NCBI GenBank assembly: GCA_937899785.1
Contig: CALCCG010000231.1
Span: 1 to 33,424 of the forward strand
Length of the DNA: 33,424 bases
Direction: 5' to 3'
Origin: an uncultured Erythrobacter sp.
Lineage (GTDB): Bacteria; Pseudomonadota; Alphaproteobacteria; Sphingomonadales; Sphingomonadaceae
Shown: piece after piece, positions 25,659-33,424 of the stretch
Layout: the number at the start of each line of letters is the position of its first letter
How positions within the stretch are numbered: position 1 is the stretch's first letter
Notes under the pieces: model-generated
Database searches by the model: none
The model's input: only the letters and a program-made list of their open reading frames with translations
What the model was told of the DNA's origin: nothing
Made by a program: the position numbers and the translations under genes

Positions 25659-26217
25659 CCTCACCACTTTGTTGATCGCCGCCTCGCAGCCAATGCTGGC
25701 TGATGACGGCGAGGGCGGGAAATACCTTAAAGAGGAATACTCCGCTCTGTTTCTGGACGATTACGGCTGGGTCGCCGCCTCGATGGCGATTTTGATCCTG
25801 GTGATGATCTGGAAGAACGTGCCCGGCATGTTGATCCGCGGGCTCGACGCGAAGATCGACGAGATCAAGCAGCAGCTTGACGAAGCCAAGGCCCTGCGCG
25901 CCGAAGCCGAAGCTCTGCGCGACGAATACACGGCCAAGATTGCAAGCGCTGAGAAGGACGCCGAAGCGATGATGGAGGGCGCTCGGACCGAAGCCGAAGC
26001 GATCCTCGCCAAGGCCGAAAGCGACAGCGAGAAAATGGTCGAACGCCGCCAGCGCATGGCAGAAGAAAAGATTGCGGCGGCCGAACGCGAGGCGCTTGAT
26101 GCCGTTCGCGAACGCGCCGTAGAGGCCGCGGCCGTAGCGTCACGCTCGCTTATCGCGCAAAAACATGATAAGGCTGCGGACAGCGCATTGGCGGATGAGG
26201 TTATATCTTCGCTCTAG
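25651..26217 (+). CDS. atpF: F0F1 ATP synthase subunit b
   Basis: A 188-residue peripheral-stalk subunit. A 35-residue N-terminal extension precedes the membrane helix (about 40-58, VAASMAILILVMIW), and a long charged coiled coil of heptads follows. A Leu-rich hydrophobic stretch at residues 4-15 could be a second helix or signal-like region. It is the last gene of the F0 unit; no F1 gene (delta, alpha, gamma, beta, epsilon) follows, as expected for alphaproteobacteria where F1 lies elsewhere. Confidence 0.94.
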   Translation: MFNLTTLLIAASQPMLADDGEGGKYLKEEYSALFLDDYGWVAASMAILILVMIWKNVPGMLIRGLDAKIDEIKQQLDEAKALRAEAEALRDEYTAKIASAEKDAEAMMEGARTEAEAILAKAESDSEKMVERRQRMAEEKIAAAEREALDAVRERAVEAAAVASRSLIAQKHDKAADSALADEVISSL

Positions 26218-26280
26218 CGGTCGCTGCCTTGCACTAAGAGCTTTGCGAGGCGCCCGTTTGGGATCAGAGTTGGAGAGGGG

Positions 26281-26310
26281 AAAGGCGGCCCGAGCAGGCC
26301 GCCTTTCTTG
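26281..26310 (+). terminator. Rho-independent terminator of the atp F0 operon
   Basis: AAAGGCGGCC (26281-26290) pairs perfectly with GGCCGCCTTT (26297-26306) around a six-base loop and is followed by CTTGTTT. The 10-bp GC-rich stem is strong. It lies between the convergent atpF and the quinone-oxidoreductase gene and may stop transcription from both sides. Confidence 0.85.
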
Positions 26311-26324
26311 TTTCTGGCCGCCGA

Positions 26325-27305
26325 CTATCGCGCCGGGTCGAAGACAATTTTGCCAACCAACTCGCGCTTGGCCATTGCCTCAAAGCCCTCGCGCCAGCTT
26401 GAGAGCGGGAGTTCGCGACCTATAGCCGGGCTGATCCGCCCCGCTTCGGCGAGCTCACGGATTGCGGCGTTGATCGCACGCCCGCGCTCGGGAAAGCGCC
26501 GCGCGTATTCGCCGGCGCGCAGGCCCACGATCGAGAAACCTTTGATCAGCGGGATATTGGTAGCGATCTGAGCAATCCGCCCGCTGGTGAAGCCGCACAC
26601 GACGAGCTTGCCCGCAAAGGTCACACACCGGGTGCATTCGTCGAAGACATCGCCGCCGACATTGTCGAACACGATATCGCAGAGCCTGCCATCGGTAAGG
26701 TCTGAGATCGGCTCGCGAAAGCGCCCCTTGCTCATGATCGTGTGATCGGGCGAGGCGAGGGCGCTGATGGCGTCACGCTTCGCCTCGATCCCTGTTGCCG
26801 CGATTGTGGTGGCGCCCAAAGCGTTGGCCAGGTCGATTGCCGCAAGGCCAACGCCTCCGCTGGCGCCGGTGACCAAAACCGATTGCCCCTTTTGCAGGCC
26901 GCCAAGTTCAACCAGGCCGGTGTAAGCGGTCGAATAAGCCGCGCCCATGGCTGCCCCTTGGGCAAAGCTGAAGTTTGTAGGGACGGGCGAAAGGCCCTTT
27001 GCAGGCAAGCTTGCAATCTCGGCAAAGGCGCCCGTTTTGTTGCCGCCCATCACGCGGTCTCCGATCGCAAAGCCGCTTTCAGGGTCCGCCTCGATCACTT
27101 CGCCCGCGCATTCCAGACCGCTGGTGAAGGGCAGCTCGGGTTTGAACTGGTACTTGCCCTTGGTCATCAGGAGATCGGGGAAATTGAGCGAGGCCGCGTG
27201 CACCTTAACCAGGACCTCACCCGATGCGCGCTGCGGCACGGGCAAATCCAAAAGAGCGAGGCCGGACATGTCCTCACTAAGCTTCTCAACACGCAAGGCC
27301 TTCAT
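26325..27305 (-). CDS. NADPH:quinone oxidoreductase-like MDR protein
   Basis: A 326-residue medium-chain dehydrogenase/reductase of the zinc-independent quinone-oxidoreductase type. The GroES-like half starts with MKALRVEKL and has the SGLECAGEV segment. The Rossmann nucleotide site is GASGGVG (147-153), and the FDNVGGDVF motif follows. No structural-zinc cysteine cluster is seen. The substrate is uncertain: quinones or other alkenals and ketones are possible. It is separated by six bases from gloB upstream, so it is probably cotranscribed with this aldehyde-detoxification gene, hinting at a reactive-carbonyl function. Confidence 0.87.
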   Translation of the reverse strand: MKALRVEKLSEDMSGLALLDLPVPQRASGEVLVKVHAASLNFPDLLMTKGKYQFKPELPFTSGLECAGEVIEADPESGFAIGDRVMGGNKTGAFAEIASLPAKGLSPVPTNFSFAQGAAMGAAYSTAYTGLVELGGLQKGQSVLVTGASGGVGLAAIDLANALGATTIAATGIEAKRDAISALASPDHTIMSKGRFREPISDLTDGRLCDIVFDNVGGDVFDECTRCVTFAGKLVVCGFTSGRIAQIATNIPLIKGFSIVGLRAGEYARRFPERGRAINAAIRELAEAGRISPAIGRELPLSSWREGFEAMAKRELVGKIVFDPAR

Positions 27306-27311
27306 AAGGGC

Positions 27312-28067
27312 TTAGAACGTGTCCTTGCCCGCGCGCAGGGCTGCAAAGGTTTCGTGCGGGGCGCTGCCACCCCATTTGGCGATGATCGCGGGGTCATCCG
27401 CGCGCAGGAAAGGGTTGGTGGCGAGCTCGCGGCTCAGCACCGTGGGAACCGTCCATTCGCCGTTGGCGCGTTTGGCGGCGATTTCTTCGACATAAGCCTG
27501 GAGCTCGGCGTTTTCGGGATCCGCGTGGCTCGCGAACTTGGCGTTGGCCTGCGTGTATTCGTGGGCGCAGTAAAGCGTGGTGGCTGTTGGCATGCGGCGG
27601 ATGCGGTCCAAGCTGTCCCAGAACTGCTTGGGCTCGCCTTCGAACATACGCCCGCAGCCCAGCGCGAAGACCGCGTCGCCGACAAAGGCGATGCCTTCCT
27701 CGATAATGTGGAACGCCACGTGCCCGTTAGTGTGGCCTGAGACATCGATCACCTGCGCGGTGTGCTCTCCCAGATTAACGACATCACCGTGTGAGACCAC
27801 CCGGTCAATCGGGGAGAGCTTTTCGACCTCTTTGGGGGCGAGAACCCGCGCGCCTGTGGCTTCCACAATCTCAGCGTTTCCACCCGCGTGATCGGGGTGC
27901 CAATGGGTGTTCCAGATATGCGTGATCGTCCAGCCCTTGGCCTCGGCCTGCTTCAGGTATTCCTTGGCGTCGGGCGTATCGATGGCCGCGGTCTCACCCG
28001 TCACCGAATTGTGCAGCAGGTAGCCGTAATTGTCCGATAGGCACGGGAACTGGTGAACATGCAACAT
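27312..28067 (-). CDS. gloB: Hydroxyacylglutathione hydrolase (glyoxalase II)
   Basis: A 251-residue metallo-beta-lactamase-fold enzyme releasing D-lactate and glutathione from S-lactoylglutathione. The binuclear metal motif THWHPDH (His55, His57, Asp59, His60) is intact, as are SGHTNGHVAFH, FVGDAVFALGCGRMFEG and CAHEYTQANAKFA, the last two typical of GloB. A GAGGA site lies nine bases before the ATG at 28067. It follows the rpsA terminator, so it needs its own promoter or read-through. Confidence 0.95.
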   Translation of the reverse strand: MLHVHQFPCLSDNYGYLLHNSVTGETAAIDTPDAKEYLKQAEAKGWTITHIWNTHWHPDHAGGNAEIVEATGARVLAPKEVEKLSPIDRVVSHGDVVNLGEHTAQVIDVSGHTNGHVAFHIIEEGIAFVGDAVFALGCGRMFEGEPKQFWDSLDRIRRMPTATTLYCAHEYTQANAKFASHADPENAELQAYVEEIAAKRANGEWTVPTVLSRELATNPFLRADDPAIIAKWGGSAPHETFAALRAGKDTF

Positions 28068-28118
28068 GGTAAGGATCCTCGCTCTTGACGCTCAGTCTAC
28101 TGCGCAGACCCCCAAGTG

Positions 28119-28152
28119 AAAAGGCCCGCCTGCCATGTGGCAAGCGGGCCTT
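28119..28152 (-). terminator. Rho-independent terminator of rpsA
   Basis: Arms 28121-28135 and 28138-28152 are inverted copies with one mismatch (AAGGCCCGC...GCGGGCCTT) and an almost absent loop. Read on the minus strand, the stem is followed by a TTTTC tail. It lies 26 bases after the rpsA stop. Confidence 0.85.
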
Positions 28153-28177
28153 CCCGAATTCACAGTAAGCGACTGGC

Positions 28178-29887
<1,710 letters not shown>

Positions 29888-29957
29888 AGGGTTTGGCGTA
29901 TCCTGTTTTCGTTTTGCTACCGGCCACGGGTTTTACCCGGGTCTTTCTCCGTCTCCA

Positions 29958-29971
29958 CCGCACTATTGCGG
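29958..29971 (-). promoter_or_regulatory. Short hairpin in the rpsA leader
   Basis: On the minus strand CCGCA and TGCGG form a perfect 5-bp stem with a four-base loop, about 70 bases upstream of the rpsA start. Without a T run it is not a terminator. S1 is known to autoregulate in E. coli through leader hairpins, so a similar role is possible but unproven here. Confidence 0.3.
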
Positions 29972-30076
29972 AGGCTAACGGGGCAAGAGGCCGATCTCTC
30001 CGCAGAGCCGAACGCCGCTGCAGAGGTCCTGATCATCCAAAGATGTTCGAGAACGGGCGCGCGCCTAGGCCAGGAT

Positions 30077-30105
30077 GGTATCAAATGCAAGGAATTTCCG
30101 CCCAA
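30077..30105 (-). promoter_or_regulatory. Possible rpsA promoter
   Basis: On the minus strand TTGGGC, 17 bases and GATACC lie across the end of cmk and the start of the gap. Both hexamers fit only partly. The position, 190 bases before rpsA, would give a long leader with the hairpin noted above. Confidence 0.3.
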
Positions 30106-30122
30106 TTGCCCAGGGCTTGCGG

Positions 30123-30746
30123 CTAGGCCTTAAGCGCTTTCTCGACCGCTTCCAGGGCTGTCTCGAACGCCTGATCGCGGTCAAAGCTGGTGGTGTCGAT
30201 AACCAGGGCGTCCGGCGCCGCCTTGAGCGGCGCGTCCTTGCGGGTGATATCGCGTTCGTCGCGCATGACGATATCCTTTTCAATCTCGTCCAGCGGGATT
30301 TCGATTTCGCGCCCTGTCATCTCCAGCCAGCGCCGCTTGGCGCGCTCGTGCACGCTGGCCGTGATGAACAGCTTCACATCGGCGTCTGGCGCGATCACCG
30401 TGCCGATATCGCGGCCATCGAGCACCGCGCCACCCGGCCGCTCGGCAAAGGCTCGCTGGCGGCGGAACAAGGCCTCACGCACCGCGGGGTGGACCGAGGC
30501 GCGGCTGGCGAGGCCGCCAACCTCCTCAGAGCGCAGGATATCATCCTCGAGCAGCGCCTCGGCAAAGTCGCAGGCGGCCAGCGCGTCCGCTTCGTCATCC
30601 GGATTGCCCTCGTTGATCGCCACCTGCCGACCGACCGCGCGGTAGAGCAGACCGGTGTCGAGATGCGGCAGGCCGAAATGCTCCGCCAAACCGCGCGCGA
30701 CGGTGCCTTTTCCGCTAGCGGTGGGGCCATCAACAGCGATGATCAT
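30123..30746 (-). CDS. cmk: Cytidylate kinase
   Basis: A 207-residue P-loop kinase phosphorylating CMP and dCMP. The ATP loop GPTASGKGT is at 7-15, the HLDTGLLYRAVG CMP-binding motif and GGAVLDGRDIGTVI follow, with the later RDERD lid segment. The ATG at 30746 follows GAAGGAT by about nine bases and overlaps the preceding small gene's stop as ATGA. It lies between the aroA-linked membrane genes and rpsA. Confidence 0.96.
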   Translation of the reverse strand: MIIAVDGPTASGKGTVARGLAEHFGLPHLDTGLLYRAVGRQVAINEGNPDDEADALAACDFAEALLEDDILRSEEVGGLASRASVHPAVREALFRRQRAFAERPGGAVLDGRDIGTVIAPDADVKLFITASVHERAKRRWLEMTGREIEIPLDEIEKDIVMRDERDITRKDAPLKAAPDALVIDTTSFDRDQAFETALEAVEKALKA

Positions 30747-30955
30747 GAGAAAATATCCTTCACTTTCTTTGGGCTCAGCGCGCGGCGCTCCTGCTCGCGC
30801 CAACGAAAATGGAGCAGAACGAAGCCTATAATTGCCACAGTCAGATTGATCGCGAATTGCGTGAGGTCAAAATTCCCGCCGTTCCAGAAGAACACCGATC
30901 CCGTCGCCGAACTCAGCAACAGGAGGGCCGCCACGAGACGCCGCCGCCGCATCAC
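30743..30955 (-). CDS. Small membrane protein, unknown function
   Basis: A 70-residue protein with a basic MMRRRR start and two hydrophobic segments (about residues 7-23 and 33-48), then a charged tail (RWREQERRALSPKKVKDI). No family is recognised. Its ATG overlaps the stop of the previous gene and its TGA overlaps the cmk start, both as ATGA, so it is locked into the aroA-cmk chain by translational coupling. Confidence 0.75.
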   Translation of the reverse strand: MMRRRRLVAALLLLSSATGSVFFWNGGNFDLTQFAINLTVAIIGFVLLHFRWREQERRALSPKKVKDIFS

Positions 30956-31236
30956 TCGTTCTGGCTTTGGGAGGCGCGCCGCTTCGCCAGCCAGGCGGGA
31001 GTGGCCTTGGCGAGACCCAGTATCGCAATCGTCGCCCAGAAACCCTCAAGCGCGAGGCTCGCCCAATTGGTGTGGACCAAGAGCGAGACGGTGAGAAAGC
31101 CCGCCCCGGTGAGATTCGTCCCGTGCAGGATGAAGGGGTTGGGCGCGTTGTGAAAGGTCAGATAGGCGTACGCGCCGATGATGCAGGCGGTGCCGAGAAA
31201 GCCGACCAGGCTGGCAAGATCGAGCGGGGCGTTCAT
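30952..31236 (-). CDS. CBU_0592-like small membrane protein
   Basis: A 94-residue protein with three or so hydrophobic helices. The pattern VGFLGTACIIGAYAYLTF...NLTGAGFLTVSLLVHTNWASLALEGFWATIAILGL resembles the CBU_0592 family of small membrane proteins of unknown function. The C-terminus is basic and polar. It is coupled on both sides by ATGA overlaps: with the 76-residue protein gene upstream and the 70-residue one downstream. Confidence 0.8.
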   Translation of the reverse strand: MNAPLDLASLVGFLGTACIIGAYAYLTFHNAPNPFILHGTNLTGAGFLTVSLLVHTNWASLALEGFWATIAILGLAKATPAWLAKRRASQSQNE

Positions 31237-31463
31237 TGCTGGCGTCTCTGCTTGGCGCGTAGGCGCTCTTGGTGCCTTTGATGCATTTTAGCGCGCGAGC
31301 GCTGAAGGAGCGTTACCGCATAGGACATGACCGGCCAGAGCAAGAGGCCCACGGCAAAACTGCGCGCTGTCATCGACGAGGTTCCCTCGACCTGCTTGTA
31401 GATCGTGAAGGCAAGAGCCACAGCCCCGACCAGCGCCAGGTTTATGAGGAAATCCTTCTTCAT
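31233..31463 (-). CDS. Small membrane protein with basic tail, unknown function
   Basis: A 76-residue protein. Two hydrophobic helices (about 5-22 and 36-54) surround a polar loop (KQVEGTSSMTARS). The C-terminal 20 residues are dense in Arg, Lys, Gln and His, probably lying on the cytoplasmic side by the positive-inside rule. No family is recognised. Its ATG overlaps the aroA stop as ATGA and its stop overlaps the next gene in the same way. Confidence 0.75.
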   Translation of the reverse strand: MKKDFLINLALVGAVALAFTIYKQVEGTSSMTARSFAVGLLLWPVMSYAVTLLQRSRAKMHQRHQERLRAKQRRQQ

Positions 31464-32776
31464 CGCTGCGCCGTCTCCAGCAGTTCGGTGAAGCTCGGAA
31501 AACTCGTTGCAATCGGCGCGGTGTCGTCGACGCGCACGCCATCGCGGCTGGCCAGCCCTGCGATCGCCATTGCCATGGCAATGCGGTGGTCGAGATGGGT
31601 TTCCACCTCGGCGTTGGCGCTGCCACGCAGGGGCTCTCCGGCGGTGCCTTCGATGGTGAGGCCGTCTTCCTGCTCCGTCACGCCTGCGCCCGCGCTTGCC
31701 AGGGCGGTGGCCATCGCCGCCAAGCGGTCGCTTTCCTTGACGCGCAGCTCTTCAAGGCCTGTGGTGCGCGTCGTCCCGTCCGCCAGAGCTGCGGCGACGA
31801 ACAGCACGGGAAATTCATCGATCAGGCTGGGGGCCAGCGCGGGGTCAACTTCGATGCCTTTGAGCGAGGAATGCCGAACGCGCAGGTCCGCGACCGGCTC
31901 TCCACCCACTTCGCGCGGGTTCAACTCCTCAATCGATCCGCCCATCTGGCGCAGCACGGCGCCAATCCCCGCGCGCGTTGGATTGAGCCCGACATTCTCG
32001 ATGATCACGTCGCTGCCCGGAACAATCAGCGCGGCCACGATGAAGAACGCCGCGGACGAAGGATCCCCGGGTACGGTCACATCGCATGGCGTCAGATCCG
32101 CTTCGCCGCGCACGGAAATGGCCCGCTCGCCCTCTTCCTCGCCGATCTCAAGTTCGACGCCGAAGCCTTTGAGCATCCGCTCCGTGTGGTCGCGCGTCGC
32201 GACGGGTTCAATCACGGTGGTGATCCCTGGCGTGTTCAGCCCCGCCAGAAGAACAGCGCTTTTGACTTGCGCGCTGGCCACCGGAAGGCGGTAGCGGATC
32301 GGTACCGGGGGCGAGGCTCCGCGCAGCATCAAGGGAAGGGTGCCTCCCGCCGAGGCTTCGAATGTGGCGCCCATCTGCGAAAGCGGTGCGATCACGCGGT
32401 TCATCGGGCGCCCCGAAAGGCTCGCATCGCCGATAAACGTGGCCGAAAGCGCATGGCTGGCGAGCAAGCCCATCAAAAGCCGTGTCGAGGTTCCCGAATT
32501 GCCCATGTCGAGCGCCTCGTGCGGCCCAAGCAGCCCGCCAACACCCACGCCGTTGACGCGCCAAGTGCCATTCTCTTCGCGCTCGATATCCGCGCCCAGC
32601 TGGCGCATTGCCGCAGCGGTGGCGAGCACGTCTTCGCCTTCGAGCAGCCCTTCGATCCGGCTTGTCCCGACCGCCAACCCGGCAAACATCAGCGCGCGGT
32701 GGCTTATCGACTTGTCTCCGGGCACGCGGATCGTGCCTTTAAGCGGGCCGGAGGAAGCGAAGGTTTGCGCAGGCAT
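31460..32776 (-). CDS. aroA: 3-phosphoshikimate 1-carboxyvinyltransferase (EPSP synthase, CP4-like)
   Basis: A 438-residue enzyme joining PEP to shikimate-3-phosphate in the aromatic pathway. DKSISHRA is at 21-28, and the segments SAQVKSAVLLAGLNTPGITTVIEP, VTVPGDPSSAAF and LRVKESDRLAAMA closely follow the class II (Agrobacterium CP4-type) enzymes, as recalled. The PEP-site loop reads GNSGTSTR (92-99), with Gly95 where CP4 has an Ala that lowers glyphosate binding. The ATG at 32776 starts MPAQTFASSGPLKG; the frame is open upstream but lacks similarity. It heads an ATGA-linked chain to cmk and provides chorismate precursors for the trp genes of the same region. Confidence 0.95.
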   Translation of the reverse strand: MPAQTFASSGPLKGTIRVPGDKSISHRALMFAGLAVGTSRIEGLLEGEDVLATAAAMRQLGADIEREENGTWRVNGVGVGGLLGPHEALDMGNSGTSTRLLMGLLASHALSATFIGDASLSGRPMNRVIAPLSQMGATFEASAGGTLPLMLRGASPPVPIRYRLPVASAQVKSAVLLAGLNTPGITTVIEPVATRDHTERMLKGFGVELEIGEEEGERAISVRGEADLTPCDVTVPGDPSSAAFFIVAALIVPGSDVIIENVGLNPTRAGIGAVLRQMGGSIEELNPREVGGEPVADLRVRHSSLKGIEVDPALAPSLIDEFPVLFVAAALADGTTRTTGLEELRVKESDRLAAMATALASAGAGVTEQEDGLTIEGTAGEPLRGSANAEVETHLDHRIAMAMAIAGLASRDGVRVDDTAPIATSFPSFTELLETAQR

Positions 32777-32842
32777 GGGATGGCGGTCTTTGACAGCGCA
32801 CCGCCCTTCTGGCAAGCGGCGCGACCTTATGGATACGCGTTC

Positions 32843-32871
32843 TTGATTCCCTCATTTCGCGATCCCATTTT
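32843..32871 (+). promoter_or_regulatory. Possible promoter of the FYDLN-type gene
   Basis: TTGATT at 32843-32848 and CATTTT at 32866-32871 are 17 bases apart. The -35 is fair, the -10 weak. The pair lies 55 bases before the start codon at 32927, in the divergent gap with aroA. Confidence 0.3.
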
Positions 32872-32926
32872 CTCGCGCGTGAACACGACCTGTGGCGTTC
32901 CGCAGGCACAAGAAGGACAAGTTTCT

Positions 32927-33268
32927 ATGGCGAAGCCCGAGTGGGGAACAAAGCGCACCTGCCCCCAAACCGGTGAGCGTTTTTATGATCTGGGCAAGGA
33001 TAATCCGGTAACCAGCCCCAACGGGCACCAATGGTATCCAGAGCCCGTGCTCAAATCCAAGCAGCCGATCCCGATCGACGACCCAGCGAAAGCGAAGACG
33101 GCTGAACCCGACAGCGATCTGAGCGGTGATCAAGACGATGATCTGAAGGACATCGAGAACATCGACGATGACAATGATTCGCCTGACAATGACGTCGATC
33201 TTGGCGGAGACGATGATCTCGGTGTTGCGGCGGCGACCGGTGACGACAGCGGCGACGACGATAACTGA
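32927..33268 (+). CDS. TIGR02300 / FYDLN_acid family acidic protein
   Basis: A 113-residue protein. AAGGA lies nine bases before the ATG. Residues 1-50 match the FYDLN_acid family (AKPEWGTKRTCPQTGERFYDLGKD...PVLKSKQP). From about residue 60 the chain is almost all Asp, Asn, Glu and Gly, ending GDDDN, the acidic tail that names the family. Its function is unknown. Members I recall have CxxC-type pairs around the FYDLN segment; here only one Cys remains (RTCPQTG) and the second pair reads TSPNGH, so a zinc site seems lost. It lies just before a tRNA gene and diverges from aroA. Confidence 0.88.
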   Translation: MAKPEWGTKRTCPQTGERFYDLGKDNPVTSPNGHQWYPEPVLKSKQPIPIDDPAKAKTAEPDSDLSGDQDDDLKDIENIDDDNDSPDNDVDLGGDDDLGVAAATGDDSGDDDN

Positions 33269-33315
33269 TTTTGAACTTGCCTTTCGTAAGGGAGGAGCCT
33301 AAGCGGCGCGCTCCC

Positions 33316-33344
33316 TTGCGAGAGAGCGGCGCTGGCCCTATCTC
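33316..33344 (+). promoter_or_regulatory. Possible tRNA-Ala promoter
   Basis: TTGCGA (33316-33321) and TATCTC (33339-33344) are separated by exactly 17 bases. The tRNA 5' end lies 26 bases past the -10, a normal distance for a short precursor leader. Confidence 0.4.
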
Positions 33345-33369
33345 CGATGGGGTCAGAACTTGATGGATT

Positions 33370-33424
33370 GGGGCCTTAGCTCAGCTGGGAGAGCGCAACA
33401 CTGGCAGTGTTGAGGTCAGCGGTT
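33370..33424 (+). tRNA. tRNA-Ala (GGC anticodon), 3' part cut by window end
   Basis: The acceptor strand GGGGCCT (33370-33376) is followed by TA, a D arm closed by GCTC/GAGC, and an anticodon arm CAACA/TGTTG with the seven-base loop CTGGCAG. Its middle three bases, GGC, make it alanine-accepting. The variable loop AGGTC and the start of the T arm (AGCGG, TT) follow. The window stops after 55 of about 76 bases, so the acceptor closing cannot be checked. Confidence 0.93.

Noticed and set aside
33285..33320. Ten-base inverted repeat with one wobble between the acidic-protein gene and the tRNA
   Set aside because: The 16-base loop and absence of a following T run argue against a terminator; it also overlaps a better promoter candidate.

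Overview
The window is a densely packed, GC-rich chromosomal segment of an alphaproteobacterium, most likely of the order Sphingomonadales (Erythrobacteraceae-like). The basis is inference from protein flavour and gene order: an F0 ATP synthase cluster with separate b' and b subunits and no F1 genes beside it, the trpF-trpB-trpA-accD-folC order, an aroA-cmk-rpsA block, a CP4-like class II EPSP synthase, and a GTTC-N7-GTTC SOS box of the alphaproteobacterial type. I see no phage, transposase, toxin-antitoxin or CRISPR module. This is core genome with some lineage-specific small genes.

Layout. Positions 1-740 hold a small Arg-rich protein gene and a terminator-like hairpin. Next come UvrD/PcrA (minus) behind an SOS box, a small secreted Trp-rich repeat protein (plus), and an rRNA-modification pair (RsuA/RluB-type pseudouridine synthase, then RsmD, minus). 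A Rieske oxygenase (minus) diverges from an AmpG-like MFS permease (plus).

From 7.9 to 16.4 kb the minus strand carries biosynthesis genes: purB, lapA-pyrF, then trpF-trpB-(small lipoprotein)-trpA-accD-folC. A lipoprotein gene on the plus strand is wedged between pyrF and trpF. A Sphingomonad-type palindromic repeat lies between the small lipoprotein gene and trpA.

From 16.5 to 26.3 kb there is a DoxX/NDH-2 fusion (plus), radC (minus), and then two plus-strand blocks: ydbH-ynbE-ydbL (cell-envelope lipid-transport type) and atpI-atpB-atpE-b'-b (F0 of ATP synthase). A strong hairpin terminator closes the second block.

From 26.3 to 32.8 kb the minus strand carries aroA, three tiny membrane-protein genes, cmk, rpsA, gloB and a quinone-oxidoreductase-like gene. 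aroA, the three small genes and cmk are chained by four consecutive ATGA overlaps. The plus strand ends with a FYDLN_acid/TIGR02300-like acidic protein and the 5' part of a tRNA-Ala(GGC), cut by the window edge.

The most notable items are the lipoprotein gene translationally coupled to trpB, the ATGA-linked chain of three unknown membrane proteins between aroA and cmk, the DoxX-NDH-2 fusion, the SOS box, the Trp-rich repeat protein, the RsmD tail containing an inverted repeat, and the acidic FYDLN-type protein that has lost its expected cysteine pairs.
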